Source: an uncultured Streptococcus sp. | GTDB taxonomy: Bacteria; Bacillota; Bacilli; Lactobacillales; Streptococcaceae | Length of the DNA: 13,655 bases | Reading direction: 5' to 3' | Assembly (NCBI RefSeq): GCF_938036805.1 | Contig: NZ_CALHWC010000111.1 | Span: 1 to 13,655 of the forward strand | Shown: piece after piece, positions 1 through 6,701 of the stretch | How the letters are laid out: every line of letters begins with the position of its first letter | Position numbering within the stretch: the first letter of the stretch is position 1 | The notes under the pieces: model-generated | Databases searched by the model: none | The model's input: only the letters and a program-made list of their open reading frames with translations | Told to the model about the DNA's origin: nothing | Program-made: the position numbers and the translations under genes

Positions 1-295
1 TGGCTCCAAACTCAATAGATAGATCTTCTTTTTGAAATTCATGCTCGTGCAGATCGACCAAGCGATAGCCCAAGCGCTCCATCATAGGTTCAATCTTGTC
101 CATATCAAAAATACGCTCTTCATCAGGCGCTTCCCAGCCACGCTCATCACCGTGAACGTGAATGTCGATATCCCGCGCTTGCCAGTCTTGTCCAGTAACT
201 TGCTCCAGACCTAGAGAACCCATCAGAAGTGGAACAATTCCCATCTTGTTCAGTTGAGACGCGATTATTAGAAATTCTGCAAATTTATCTATCAT
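1..295 (-). CDS. Nucleotidyltransferase-like protein, N-terminal 98 residues (partial)
   Basis: The gene starts with ATG at 293-295 and runs off the left edge; 98 codons are open without a stop. An AGAGG Shine-Dalgarno (305-309) lies 9 bases upstream. The protein starts MIDKFAEFLIIASQLNKMGI. Its visible signature is a Gly-Ser pair (residues 26-27, in LLMGSLGLE) followed by Asp-Ile-Asp (42-44, in ARDIDIHVHGDERGWE). That spacing resembles the GS...DxD metal site of the Pol-beta-type nucleotidyltransferase superfamily (AbiEii or aminoglycoside nucleotidyltransferase relatives). The function is inferred from this motif only, and the C-terminal half is not visible. The gene follows topA by 58 bases, in the same direction, with a possible promoter in the gap. 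I recall such streptococcal proteins sometimes being annotated as phosphoribosylanthranilate isomerase, for which I see no support here. Confidence 0.75.
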   Translation of the reverse strand, partial: MIDKFAEFLIIASQLNKMGIVPLLMGSLGLEQVTGQDWQARDIDIHVHGDERGWEAPDEERIFDMDKIEPMMERLGYRLVDLHEHEFQKEDLSIEFGA

Positions 296-319
296 AAAAC
301 TGCACCTCTTCTTCAGAAA

Positions 320-348
320 AATATTTCACGTAATATAAATTATGTAAA
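320..348 (-). promoter_or_regulatory. Candidate SigA promoter for the leftmost gene
   Basis: On the minus strand a TTTACA -35 (343-348) is separated by 17 bases from an AATATT -10 (320-325). The predicted start of transcription is near 313, about 18 bases before the ATG. The -10 matches consensus at only four of six positions, and the -35 begins only 5 bases after the topA stop codon. Read-through from topA is therefore an equally good explanation, because no terminator is visible between the two genes. Confidence 0.4.
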
Positions 349-353
349 AATAA

Positions 354-2438
354 CTATTTCACTTTTTCTTCTTGATAGTCGCCATTGCTGCAGACCACTT
401 GCTTACCACCACCGCGAACTTTCTTTTCAATCAGATAATGGTCACATTTTGGACAGTTCCGACCGACCGGCTTGTCCCAAGATGTGAAATCACAGTCTGG
501 ATAACGATCACAGCCATAGAAAATGCGATTTCGCTTAGTCTTACGCTTGATAACTTGACCTTTCTGGCACTGTGGACAGGTCACGCCGATTTCCTTGACG
601 ATAGCTTGAGTGTGACGGCAGTCAGGGAAATTGCTGCAGGCGTAGAACTTGCCAAATCGACCCAACTTGATAACCATGGGACTGCCGCAGACCTCACAGT
701 CAAAACCGGCTGGCTCATCCTTGATTTGGATTTTTTCCATCTCAGATTCAGCTTTAGCCACTTCCTTTTCAAAAGGTTTGTAAAATTCGTCAATAATCTT
801 CTGCCACTGCTCTTTGCCAACTTCTACATTATCCAGTTTTGCTTCCATTTCGGCTGTAAATTTCACATTCACGATATCTGGGAAGAATTCGACAATTAGT
901 GAATTGACAATCTCGCCCAATTCTGTCGGTTCAAAGCGCTTGGAAACTAGCTTAACGTAATATCGTTTCTGAATAGTTTCAATGGTCGGTGCATAGGTAG
1001 ACGGCCGGCCAACACCATTTTCTTCCAAGGTTTTGATGAGAGTTGCTTCAGAATAACGTGCAGGCGGCTGGGTAAAGTGCTGTTCTGGATTGGTATTGAC
1101 ACGTTTGACGGTATCGCCCTTTTCCATATCTGGCAGCATTTTATTCTTGTCAGAGTCGTTGTAAATAGCCAGATAACCATCAAACTTGACCTGACTGCCG
1201 TTAGCTGCAAATTGGACACCGTTTTGCTCTAGTTTCACATTCATAGTATCAAAGACTGCTGCTGTCATTTGACTGGCTACAAAACGGTTCCAAATCAGCG
1301 TATAGAGCTTAAGCTGATCCTTATCCAGATACTTTGCGATACTTTCTGGTGTATTGAAGACGCTGGAAGGACGAATGGCCTCGTGGGCATCTTGAGCTCC
1401 TGAAGCATTTTTTACCTTGCTGCCATGTTTGGAATATTTCGCACCAAATTTATCCGTAATAAAGCTTGCCGCTTCATTCTGCGCTACTGGGCTGATCCGA
1501 GTCGAGTCGGTACGCATATAGGTAATGAGACCTTGTACGCCAGAACCGATATTAATCCCTTCATAGAGCTGTTGAGCCACCATCATGGTCTTACGAGTTC
1601 GGAAATTAATCTTATTAGCGGCATCCTGCTGCATAGAGGAAGTCGTGTAGGGCAGCGGAGCATTGCGTCGACGCTCCTTCTTTTCGACGCTGTCGACAGT
1701 AAAGTCATCTCCCTCAAGATGAGACAAGACTTCTTTGACATCGTCATTGTTGGTCAGCTTCATCTTCTTGCCATTCATGCCGTAGAAGCTAGCCTGAAAC
1801 TGACGAGTTCCTTTCTTGAAGATTCCGTCAATTGTCCAGTATTCTTCGGGTTTAAAGGCATTGATTTCATTTTCCCGATCGATAATCAGCTTGAGGGCGA
1901 CAGACTGCACCCGACCAGCTGACAGGCCTTTTTTGACTTTCTTCCAAAGAATAGGGGAAATAGAATAACCAACCAAGCGGTCCAGAACCCGACGAGCTTG
2001 CTGGGCATTGACCAGATCCATATCAATCTGACGCGGCTCTTTAAAAGCATTCTTGACCGCGTCTTTAGTAATTTCGTTGAAGACAACACGGTTTTTCTCT
2101 TTTTCATCTAGATTGAGAATGTGAGCCAAATGCCAAGAAATAGCTTCTCCTTCGCGGTCCGGGTCACTTGCTAGAAAGACTTGCTTGGCTTTCTTGGCTT
2201 CTTTTTTTAAGTCATTAATCAAAGGACCCTTACCACGAATATTGATGTATTGTGGCTCATAGTTGTTCTCAAAATCGATGGACATGGTGGACTTTTTCAG
2301 GTCGCGAATATGCCCCACACTGGCCAGAACCTTATAGTTTCGTCCCAGATATTTTTCTATTGTTTTTGCCTTGGCAGGCGACTCTACGATGACAAGATTC
2401 TTCTTGACCGCAGACTTTTTCTTTGTTTTTGTTACCAA
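354..2438 (-). CDS. topA: DNA topoisomerase I (type IA)
   Basis: TopA relaxes negatively supercoiled DNA by cutting and passing one strand. Residue numbers here count from the upstream GTG at 2447. The TOPRIM domain is at about 17-130, with the VESPAKAK motif (E22) and DPDRE (95-99). SAGRVQS is at 176-182. The catalytic tyrosine is Y310 in [10 protein letters not shown]. The C-terminus carries zinc-ribbon modules: C584/C587/C604/C610, C624/C627/C646/C652, and a third with only three visible cysteines (C665, C668, C686). The GTG at 2447 lies inside the AAGGTG Shine-Dalgarno and has no ribosome site of its own, so I start at TTG 2438, six bases downstream of that site. This gives 694 residues, beginning (M)[18 protein letters not shown], close in length and N-terminus to the pneumococcal protein as I remember it. 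A consensus promoter lies upstream. It follows dprA with no visible terminator between them. Confidence 0.97.
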   Translation of the reverse strand: MVTKTKKKSAVKKNLVIVESPAKAKTIEKYLGRNYKVLASVGHIRDLKKSTMSIDFENNYEPQYINIRGKGPLINDLKKEAKKAKQVFLASDPDREGEAISWHLAHILNLDEKEKNRVVFNEITKDAVKNAFKEPRQIDMDLVNAQQARRVLDRLVGYSISPILWKKVKKGLSAGRVQSVALKLIIDRENEINAFKPEEYWTIDGIFKKGTRQFQASFYGMNGKKMKLTNNDDVKEVLSHLEGDDFTVDSVEKKERRRNAPLPYTTSSMQQDAANKINFRTRKTMMVAQQLYEGINIGSGVQGLITYMRTDSTRISPVAQNEAASFITDKFGAKYSKHGSKVKNASGAQDAHEAIRPSSVFNTPESIAKYLDKDQLKLYTLIWNRFVASQMTAAVFDTMNVKLEQNGVQFAANGSQVKFDGYLAIYNDSDKNKMLPDMEKGDTVKRVNTNPEQHFTQPPARYSEATLIKTLEENGVGRPSTYAPTIETIQKRYYVKLVSKRFEPTELGEIVNSLIVEFFPDIVNVKFTAEMEAKLDNVEVGKEQWQKIIDEFYKPFEKEVAKAESEMEKIQIKDEPAGFDCEVCGSPMVIKLGRFGKFYACSNFPDCRHTQAIVKEIGVTCPQCQKGQVIKRKTKRNRIFYGCDRYPDCDFTSWDKPVGRNCPKCDHYLIEKKVRGGGKQVVCSNGDYQEEKVK

Positions 2439-2444
2439 ATTAGA

Positions 2445-2450
2445 CACCTT
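2445..2450 (-). promoter_or_regulatory. Shine-Dalgarno that decides the topA TTG start
   Basis: The minus strand reads AAGGTG, followed by six bases and then TTG (2436-2438). The only other upstream in-frame start, GTG 2447, is part of the Shine-Dalgarno itself, so TTG is the better start. Confidence 0.7.
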
Positions 2451-2473
2451 CTATAAGAAATAAATCTTATAGA
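2450..2473. repeat. Inverted repeat at the topA transcription start region
   Basis: TCTATAAG (2450-2457) and CTTATAGA (2466-2473) form a perfect 8-bp inverted repeat with an 8-base A/T spacer. It begins at the last base of the predicted topA -10 and spans the likely transcription start near 2466. Much of the promoter-proximal arm would therefore not be transcribed, which favours a DNA operator or a melting-prone element over an RNA hairpin. A second short palindrome, GTTTAAAC (2474-2481), covers the -10. Confidence 0.55.
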
Positions 2474-2501
2474 GTTTAAACTATTTTTTGATAGATGTCA
2501 A
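2473..2501 (-). promoter_or_regulatory. SigA promoter of topA
   Basis: On the minus strand a perfect TTGACA -35 (2496-2501) is followed by 17 bases and a TAAACT -10 (2473-2478). Transcription would start near 2466, leaving a leader of under 30 bases. In pneumococcus topA transcription is known to respond to supercoiling; nothing in this sequence proves that here. Confidence 0.75.
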
Positions 2502-2531
2502 CTCGTAACTATTTCTATAGGAAAACTTATT

Positions 2532-3374
2532 TTAAAATTTGAACTCAGAAAGGACGTCAGAACCTGATGTGATGCACTTTGCACCCTCTTGAATCAAATG
2601 ATGACAACCGTCCGATTTTCCATCCAAAATGGACCCTGGAATGGCAAAGACATCCCGCCCCTCTTCCATTGCCCGCTCACAGGTAATCAGACTGCCCGAC
2701 CGCATCTTGGCTTCCGCCACAACGACTCCTCGGCAGAGACCAGCGATGATACGATTTCGCTCTGGAAAATGAAATTTCAAGGGTTGCTCACCCGGCCCAT
2801 ACTCCGTCAGCAATAAATGATTTTTGCCAATATAAGCCTGTAGTTTTTGATTGGCCTTGGGATAGAAGACATCTAGTCCCGTCCCAATGACAGCAATAGT
2901 TTGGCCACCATTTTGCAGGGCAGCCATGTGGGCCACGGTATCAATCCCACGAGCCAGCCCGCTGACGATAACCAGCTCATTATTCAACTCCTTAATGATT
3001 TTCTGCACAGCAGCATTTCCCTGCTTACTGCTGTCTCGACTACCGACAATGGCTATCTTGGGCATTTCTAACAAATTTAAATTTCCTTGATAAAATAGTA
3101 AAGTCGGTGCATCATAAATCTCGCATAAATCCCAAGGGTAAACATCATCCAAAATAGAAAAGGATGGAAATCGGTCAAACTCTTCCTTCAAAGCTTGCAG
3201 ATCGAGCCGCTTGTACTTCTCCATAAAGAGAGCAGGATTGCGGCACTCAGAGACGACTGCCTTGTCTCGCAAAGATAACTCTCCCTCTTTATTTTCTGCA
3301 TACCTCAAGATATTTAAGACCTGTTGATTGCTCAAGCCAGCTTTTTTCATTTTATAAATTTCAAAATTATTCAT
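2532..3374 (-). CDS. dprA: DNA processing protein DprA (competence recombination mediator)
   Basis: DprA binds incoming single-stranded DNA during transformation and loads RecA; in streptococci it also takes part in shutting competence off. The predicted protein has 280 residues, the usual streptococcal length, with no C-terminal winged-helix extension. The N-terminal helical (SAM-like) part covers about 1-70. The Rossmann-like domain follows, with VGSR (110-113), SGLARGIDTVAHMAALQNGG (138-157), the FHFPERNRIIAGLCRG stretch, and a conserved C-terminal block (CERAMEEGRDVFAIPGS). A GTG three codons upstream (3383) overlaps the Shine-Dalgarno GAGGTG (3381-3386), so ATG at 3372-3374, six bases past it, is the true start. 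Expression is predicted to be SigX-driven through an exact cin-box 20 bases upstream. topA follows in the same direction after a 93-base gap. Confidence 0.97.
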   Translation of the reverse strand: MNNFEIYKMKKAGLSNQQVLNILRYAENKEGELSLRDKAVVSECRNPALFMEKYKRLDLQALKEEFDRFPSFSILDDVYPWDLCEIYDAPTLLFYQGNLNLLEMPKIAIVGSRDSSKQGNAAVQKIIKELNNELVIVSGLARGIDTVAHMAALQNGGQTIAVIGTGLDVFYPKANQKLQAYIGKNHLLLTEYGPGEQPLKFHFPERNRIIAGLCRGVVVAEAKMRSGSLITCERAMEEGRDVFAIPGSILDGKSDGCHHLIQEGAKCITSGSDVLSEFKF

Positions 3375-3393
3375 TTTTATCACCTCACTTTCT

Positions 3394-3401
3394 TATTCGT
3401 A
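3394..3401 (-). promoter_or_regulatory. SigX/ComX cin-box (combox) of dprA
   Basis: The minus strand reads TACGAATA, the exact consensus of the streptococcal late-competence promoter recognised by the alternative sigma factor SigX (ComX). T-rich sequence directly upstream (minus-strand T runs at 3401-3406 and 3411-3417) matches the usual T-tract. The Shine-Dalgarno at 3381-3386 lies close downstream, giving a very short leader. The gene it serves, dprA, is a core member of the streptococcal competence regulon. Confidence 0.9.
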
Positions 3402-3410
3402 AAAAAGTTC

Positions 3411-3434
3411 AAAAAAAGAACTGCAATACAGTTC
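3411..3434 (-). terminator. Rho-independent terminator after the O-acetyltransferase gene
   Basis: On the minus strand GAACTG (3429-3434), a 5-base loop and CAGTTC (3418-3423) form a 6-bp stem followed directly by seven T residues (3411-3417). The gene it closes ends at 3480. Its T tail merges with the T-tract in front of the dprA cin-box, so the same bases may serve both elements. Confidence 0.75.
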
Positions 3435-3479
3435 CTTGTTTCTTATTCGATTAATTATTGAAAAAATGGTTGAGTTATT

Positions 3480-4043
3480 TTATTCTTCATGAACAGGAAT
3501 TTCTTTAATAATCTTAGCAGGATTGCCGGCTAGGACTACATTATCGCCAAATGATTTAGTCACAACTGCACCTGCTCCGACTACCACATTATCTCCTAGC
3601 GTCACTCCTGGCAGAATGGTTACACCACCGCCCGCCCAGAAGTTGTCACCAATCTTAATGGGAGCCCCATATTCAATACCAGAATTTCTTTCCACTGGAT
3701 CAAGCGGATGCAGCGGTGTCAGAAACTGGCAATTTGGTCCCAGCATGGCATTCTTTCCAATGGTAATAGGACAGACATCCAGCATGGTCAAATTCCAGTT
3801 AGAATAAAAATTCTCCCCCAAGTGAATGTTAACTCCATAATCACAGACCAAATCTGGATGCAACCAAAGATTCTCCCCTGTACTGCCAAACCACTCCTTG
3901 ACAATAGCACTACGTTTTTCAATATCTCGTTCTTGGTTAAAACGATACTGAAAATCTCTCGAGCGAGCAGCCAATGCTCTCAATTCAGGATCCTGAGGAC
4001 TGTAGTTCTCCCCTGCAATCATCTTTTGGTATTCACTAGTCAT
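3480..4043 (-). CDS. maa: Maltose/galactoside-type O-acetyltransferase (LacA/Maa/NodL family)
   Basis: Predicted to transfer an acetyl group from acetyl-CoA to a sugar hydroxyl in the cytoplasm. The protein has 187 residues, the usual length for maltose O-acetyltransferases. The N-terminal Mac domain (about 1-60: SEYQKMIAGENYSPQDPEL) is followed by a left-handed parallel beta-helix with hexapeptide repeats (about 65-180: NIHLGENF, PITIGKNAMLGPN, IKIGDNFWAGGGVTILPGV, LGDNVVVGAGAVVTKSF). The likely catalytic histidine is H112 in FLTPLHPLDPVER. The C-terminal AGNPAKIIKEI is typical of the family. The exact sugar cannot be read from sequence, so the symbol is family-level only. The GAGGAG Shine-Dalgarno (4050-4055) is 6 bases before the ATG. 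It starts 29 bases after rnhB and probably ends the rbgA-rnhB transcript. Confidence 0.88.
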   Translation of the reverse strand: MTSEYQKMIAGENYSPQDPELRALAARSRDFQYRFNQERDIEKRSAIVKEWFGSTGENLWLHPDLVCDYGVNIHLGENFYSNWNLTMLDVCPITIGKNAMLGPNCQFLTPLHPLDPVERNSGIEYGAPIKIGDNFWAGGGVTILPGVTLGDNVVVGAGAVVTKSFGDNVVLAGNPAKIIKEIPVHEE

Positions 4044-4072
4044 ACTTGTCTCCTCATTACGATTAGGATTTC

Positions 4073-4840
4073 TTATGAATTTGTCATGGATTTAATCGGT
4101 TCAAAGCTTCTGCGGTGAATCGGTGTGACACCGTATTTTTCCAGTCCTTCCAGATGTAGTTTAGTGCCATAGCCGGCATTTTGGGCAAAGTCATAGCCTG
4201 GATAAACTTGGTCAAAGTCAGCCATCATCTTGTCCCTCGTCACTTTGGCTACGATAGAAGCCGCAGCGATGGACAGGGAATTGGCATCGCCCTTAATAAT
4301 GGACTGCTGAGGCAAGGGCAAGTCTAACTTCATTGCGTCAATCAAGAGGTGATCTGGCTTAATCTTGAGCTGGGCTACCGCTTCTAACATGGCTAGCTTG
4401 GTTGCTTCATAGATATTGACTCGGTCAATCGTTTGATTGTCCATAATCCCCAGACCAATGGCTAAGGCCTGATCTAGCACCGCTTGATAAATTTCCTCAT
4501 GCTTTTTCTTAGGAATCTTTTTACTGTCATTTAGACCTTTGATTTTGCAGTTAGGAGGCAGAATGACTGCTGCCGCGACTACTGGTCCAGCTAAGGGGCC
4601 TCGTCCGACTTCATCAATGCCAGCCAGGACTTGAAATCCCTGACTGTAGAGTTCTTTTTCATAGCGCAGCATGTACTCTAAGCGTAAATCTTCATCTAGC
4701 TCTGCTTGGATTTCTTTTTGGCGCTTGACTAGCAGTTTTTGAACACCGCTCCGCTCATCCTGCTTTAAAGCCTGAAAAAGCGGATCCTGCAAGTCAGATA
4801 CTTGAGCCAACTGCTCTTGGACTTCCTTAATCGTGGCCAT
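4073..4840 (-). CDS. rnhB: Ribonuclease HII
   Basis: RNase HII cleaves RNA in RNA:DNA hybrids and removes single ribonucleotides from DNA. The predicted protein has 255 residues: an N-terminal helical extension of about 70 residues, as in other streptococcal RnhB, then the catalytic domain. The four acidic residues are present: D76 and E77 in [17 protein letters not shown]168 in LLIDAMKL, and D185 in [10 protein letters not shown], with the expected spacing of 17 between the last two. [16 protein letters not shown] (188-203) and NAGYGT (221-226) are further family marks. An ATG at 4858 exists in frame, but ATG 4838-4840 lies 6 bases after a GGAGG Shine-Dalgarno and gives the family N-terminus MATIKE. 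The start lies inside the end of rbgA (14-base overlap), which implies translational coupling. Confidence 0.96.
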   Translation of the reverse strand: MATIKEVQEQLAQVSDLQDPLFQALKQDERSGVQKLLVKRQKEIQAELDEDLRLEYMLRYEKELYSQGFQVLAGIDEVGRGPLAGPVVAAAVILPPNCKIKGLNDSKKIPKKKHEEIYQAVLDQALAIGLGIMDNQTIDRVNIYEATKLAMLEAVAQLKIKPDHLLIDAMKLDLPLPQQSIIKGDANSLSIAAASIVAKVTRDKMMADFDQVYPGYDFAQNAGYGTKLHLEGLEKYGVTPIHRRSFEPIKSMTNS

Positions 4841-5678
4841 CCAATTCCTCCAGACCATCCAGTGTATAACGACCTAAGCGTCCATCACGCACTTCCTTGA
4901 CAAAGAGACTGTAAAAGCGATCGTAGTCCTCTTTGAAGCCCAATTTCTGGGTCATATCCATAATCATGTCTGGCGCTTCCAGCTCTAAATCCAGCTGCTT
5001 AAAGCGCTCCTGCAGTGCCTTAGGATAATGCTCTTTGAAATAATTGAGCCCGAAAATCGTGACCTCATCCATAGGCAGCAAATTGTCCTTGATAGCTCCC
5101 GTCAAAGCGAGCTTTAATGCCACCATTTCATCTTCAAATTTGGGCCAAAGAATCCCCGGTGTATCTAGAATTTCTAAATCCTTATTGGACTTGAGCCACT
5201 GCTGACCTTTGGTGACACCTGGTTTATTGCCGACTATAGCAATTTTCTTACCAGCCAGCCGGTTCATCAGCGTGGACTTTCCAGCATTGGGAATCCCGAT
5301 AATCATGGTCCGCAGGGTTTCAATTTGAATTCCTCTTTCTCGCTGGCGAGCTAGCTTATCAGCCATTAATTTCTTGGCTGCTTCGGTCACTTTTTTGACT
5401 GCAGATTGCTCCTTAGAGTTAATAGCCAATGTTTTGATTCCCTGAGCTTCAAAATAGGCCTGCCATTCCTTGGTTAAGTTTGGATCTGCTAAGTCGGCCT
5501 TATTTAAAATCAATAACTTGGGCTTGTCCCCAACAATTTTGGTCAACATAGGGTTTTGACTGGACAAAGGCAATCTCGCATCCACCAAAATCGTCACAAA
5601 ATCTACAAATTTAATACTTTCTTGAACCTGTCTCCGAGCCTTGGACATGTGCCCCGGAAACCATTGAATCGTTGCCAT
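4827..5678 (-). CDS. rbgA: Ribosome biogenesis GTPase RbgA (YlqF)
   Basis: RbgA is a circularly permuted GTPase needed for late assembly of the 50S ribosomal subunit. The protein has 283 residues. Motifs appear in permuted order: G4 LNKAD (58-62), G5-like INSKE (86-90), G1 GIPNAGKST (128-136), G2 GVTK (154-157) and G3 DTPG (172-175). The N-terminal FPGHM places H10 where the family has its catalytic histidine. The C-terminal region (about 190-283) fits the RNA-binding part of the family. The AGAGG Shine-Dalgarno (5685-5689) is 6 bases before the ATG. A TATAAT box with an extended -10 lies just upstream. The coding end overlaps rnhB by 14 bases, and the rnhB ribosome site is inside this gene. 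Confidence 0.96.
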   Translation of the reverse strand: MATIQWFPGHMSKARRQVQESIKFVDFVTILVDARLPLSSQNPMLTKIVGDKPKLLILNKADLADPNLTKEWQAYFEAQGIKTLAINSKEQSAVKKVTEAAKKLMADKLARQRERGIQIETLRTMIIGIPNAGKSTLMNRLAGKKIAIVGNKPGVTKGQQWLKSNKDLEILDTPGILWPKFEDEMVALKLALTGAIKDNLLPMDEVTIFGLNYFKEHYPKALQERFKQLDLELEAPDMIMDMTQKLGFKEDYDRFYSLFVKEVRDGRLGRYTLDGLEELDGHD

Positions 5679-5712
5679 TAAAAACCTCTTTCCTACAATC
5701 TTCTAGTATCTC

Positions 5713-5721
5713 ATTATACCA
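5713..5721 (-). promoter_or_regulatory. Extended -10 promoter of rbgA-rnhB-acetyltransferase
   Basis: The minus strand reads TGGTATAAT: a perfect TATAAT (5713-5718) preceded by TG and one base, an extended -10. No good -35 is seen at 16-18 bases; that position falls in the T-rich flank of the upstream terminator. Transcription would start near 5706, about 28 bases before the rbgA ATG. Confidence 0.65.
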
Positions 5722-5725
5722 AAAA

Positions 5726-5782
5726 AATAGAGAATAAAATAGTAAAATCGCTCCCTCAGATTGATAGAAGCGATTCTCTATT
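5726..5782 (-). terminator. Terminator hairpin after the YtnP-like gene, with an alternative outer stem
   Basis: On the minus strand GAAGCGATT (plus 5767-5775) pairs with AATCGCTCC (5746-5754), giving nine pairs including one wobble, and is followed by a T-rich stretch. A perfect 10-bp inverted repeat, AATAGAGAAT (5726-5735) and ATTCTCTATT (5773-5782), flanks it and shares bases 5773-5775 with the inner stem. The two stems either stack with a bulge or compete. The structure begins two bases past the stop codon of the YtnP-like gene. Confidence 0.65.
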
Positions 5783-5783
5783 C

Positions 5784-6698
5784 TTATAAAAATGATGGTT
5801 TGCGGTCTTGTTTATCTGTGAATGGAACTCGCGGTTCACGAATCCTAGTCACATAATCAACAAACTCCTCGCCAGTCTGATCAAACTCAGCAACTGCGAA
5901 AAATTGATCGTGGTAAAAGAAAAACTTATAGTGGTTTTCAAAAGCTTCGTTGAGCCATTTGTCCTTAGCTGCGATTGAACGCATTGGATAATCATCTACC
6001 GCAGCAACCCATAGAGGTTTCCGATGAGCATGAGTCAGCACCAAGTCAGCCATATGAATCATGGTTTGCTCGCCCTGTTTCAGTAAGATGATGCTGTGAC
6101 CATTACTGTGACCGCCTGTATGAACCATTTGAATTTCTGGAATGACATTCAGATATTCAGTAAAGGTTTCAACCTGATCTTGGATTGGCTCCCAATTTTC
6201 CTTCAGATAAGTTCCCCTTGTCCGACTATTGGGATTTCGCATTTCGTACCATTCTATCTCATTTACAAAAATCTTTGCATTTGGGAATTTTGAAACAAGC
6301 TGATTATTTTCATCTAGTCTAGTCAAACCGCCAGAGTGATCATGGTGCATATGCGTCATTAAAATATGGGAAATATCTTCTGGCTTTAATCCCAAGAGTG
6401 CCAAGCTTTCTTCAACACGGCTCTCAGAAAGAATACCGAGATTGCGACGTTGTTTATCAGAAAGCTTAGCCGTATCAAAACTCGCATCAATTAAATAATT
6501 CTGCCCCTTGTATTGAATCAAAATCGGATCTGTCAGTTCAGCCATCATATTTTCTTCTGTTGTTGGATAATAACGTGACCAAACAACCTTTGGTACCGGG
6601 CCAAACAAGGTGCCTGCATCTGTGAGCTTATCCGCTCCACGCAACCAAGTCAGCTTCATTTCCCCAAACTGATACTCTTGTAATTTGAGTTCTGTCAT
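5784..6698 (-). CDS. ytnP: YtnP-family metallo-beta-lactamase-fold hydrolase (putative quorum-quenching lactonase)
   Basis: A 304-residue cytoplasmic MBL-fold protein without a signal peptide. The metal site is complete: HMHHDH (H116, H118, D120, H121), H197 in TGGHSNGH, D218 in HMADL and H263 in FYHDQ. The framework (LTWLRGAD...LFGPVPKVVWSRYYP near the start, DPILIQYKGQNYLIDA, VEESLALLGLKPEDISHILMTHMHHDHSGGLT, THAHRKPLWVAAVDDYPM) closely resembles Bacillus subtilis YtnP as I remember it. YtnP is a lactonase-homologous protein reported to interfere with Streptomyces signalling. A lactone substrate is therefore likely, but its identity is unknown. The AAAGGAG ribosome site lies in the last codons and stop of the preceding dehydrogenase gene, and only 3 bases separate the two genes, so they are coupled. 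A hairpin terminator follows directly. Confidence 0.85.
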   Translation of the reverse strand: MTELKLQEYQFGEMKLTWLRGADKLTDAGTLFGPVPKVVWSRYYPTTEENMMAELTDPILIQYKGQNYLIDASFDTAKLSDKQRRNLGILSESRVEESLALLGLKPEDISHILMTHMHHDHSGGLTRLDENNQLVSKFPNAKIFVNEIEWYEMRNPNSRTRGTYLKENWEPIQDQVETFTEYLNVIPEIQMVHTGGHSNGHSIILLKQGEQTMIHMADLVLTHAHRKPLWVAAVDDYPMRSIAAKDKWLNEAFENHYKFFFYHDQFFAVAEFDQTGEEFVDYVTRIREPRVPFTDKQDRKPSFL

Positions 6699-6701
6699 TT
6701 T

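Noticed and set aside
372..899. Plus-strand open frame of 175 codons inside topA
   Set aside because: It lies antisense to the zinc-ribbon part of topA, has no recognisable protein features, and is explained by the topA coding strand.
1425..1922. Plus-strand open frame of 165 codons inside topA
   Set aside because: Antisense shadow of a highly conserved coding region including the active-site tyrosine; no family resemblance.
4841..4858. Upstream ATG for rnhB
   Set aside because: ATG 4840 is preceded by GGAGG at 6 bases and gives the family N-terminus.
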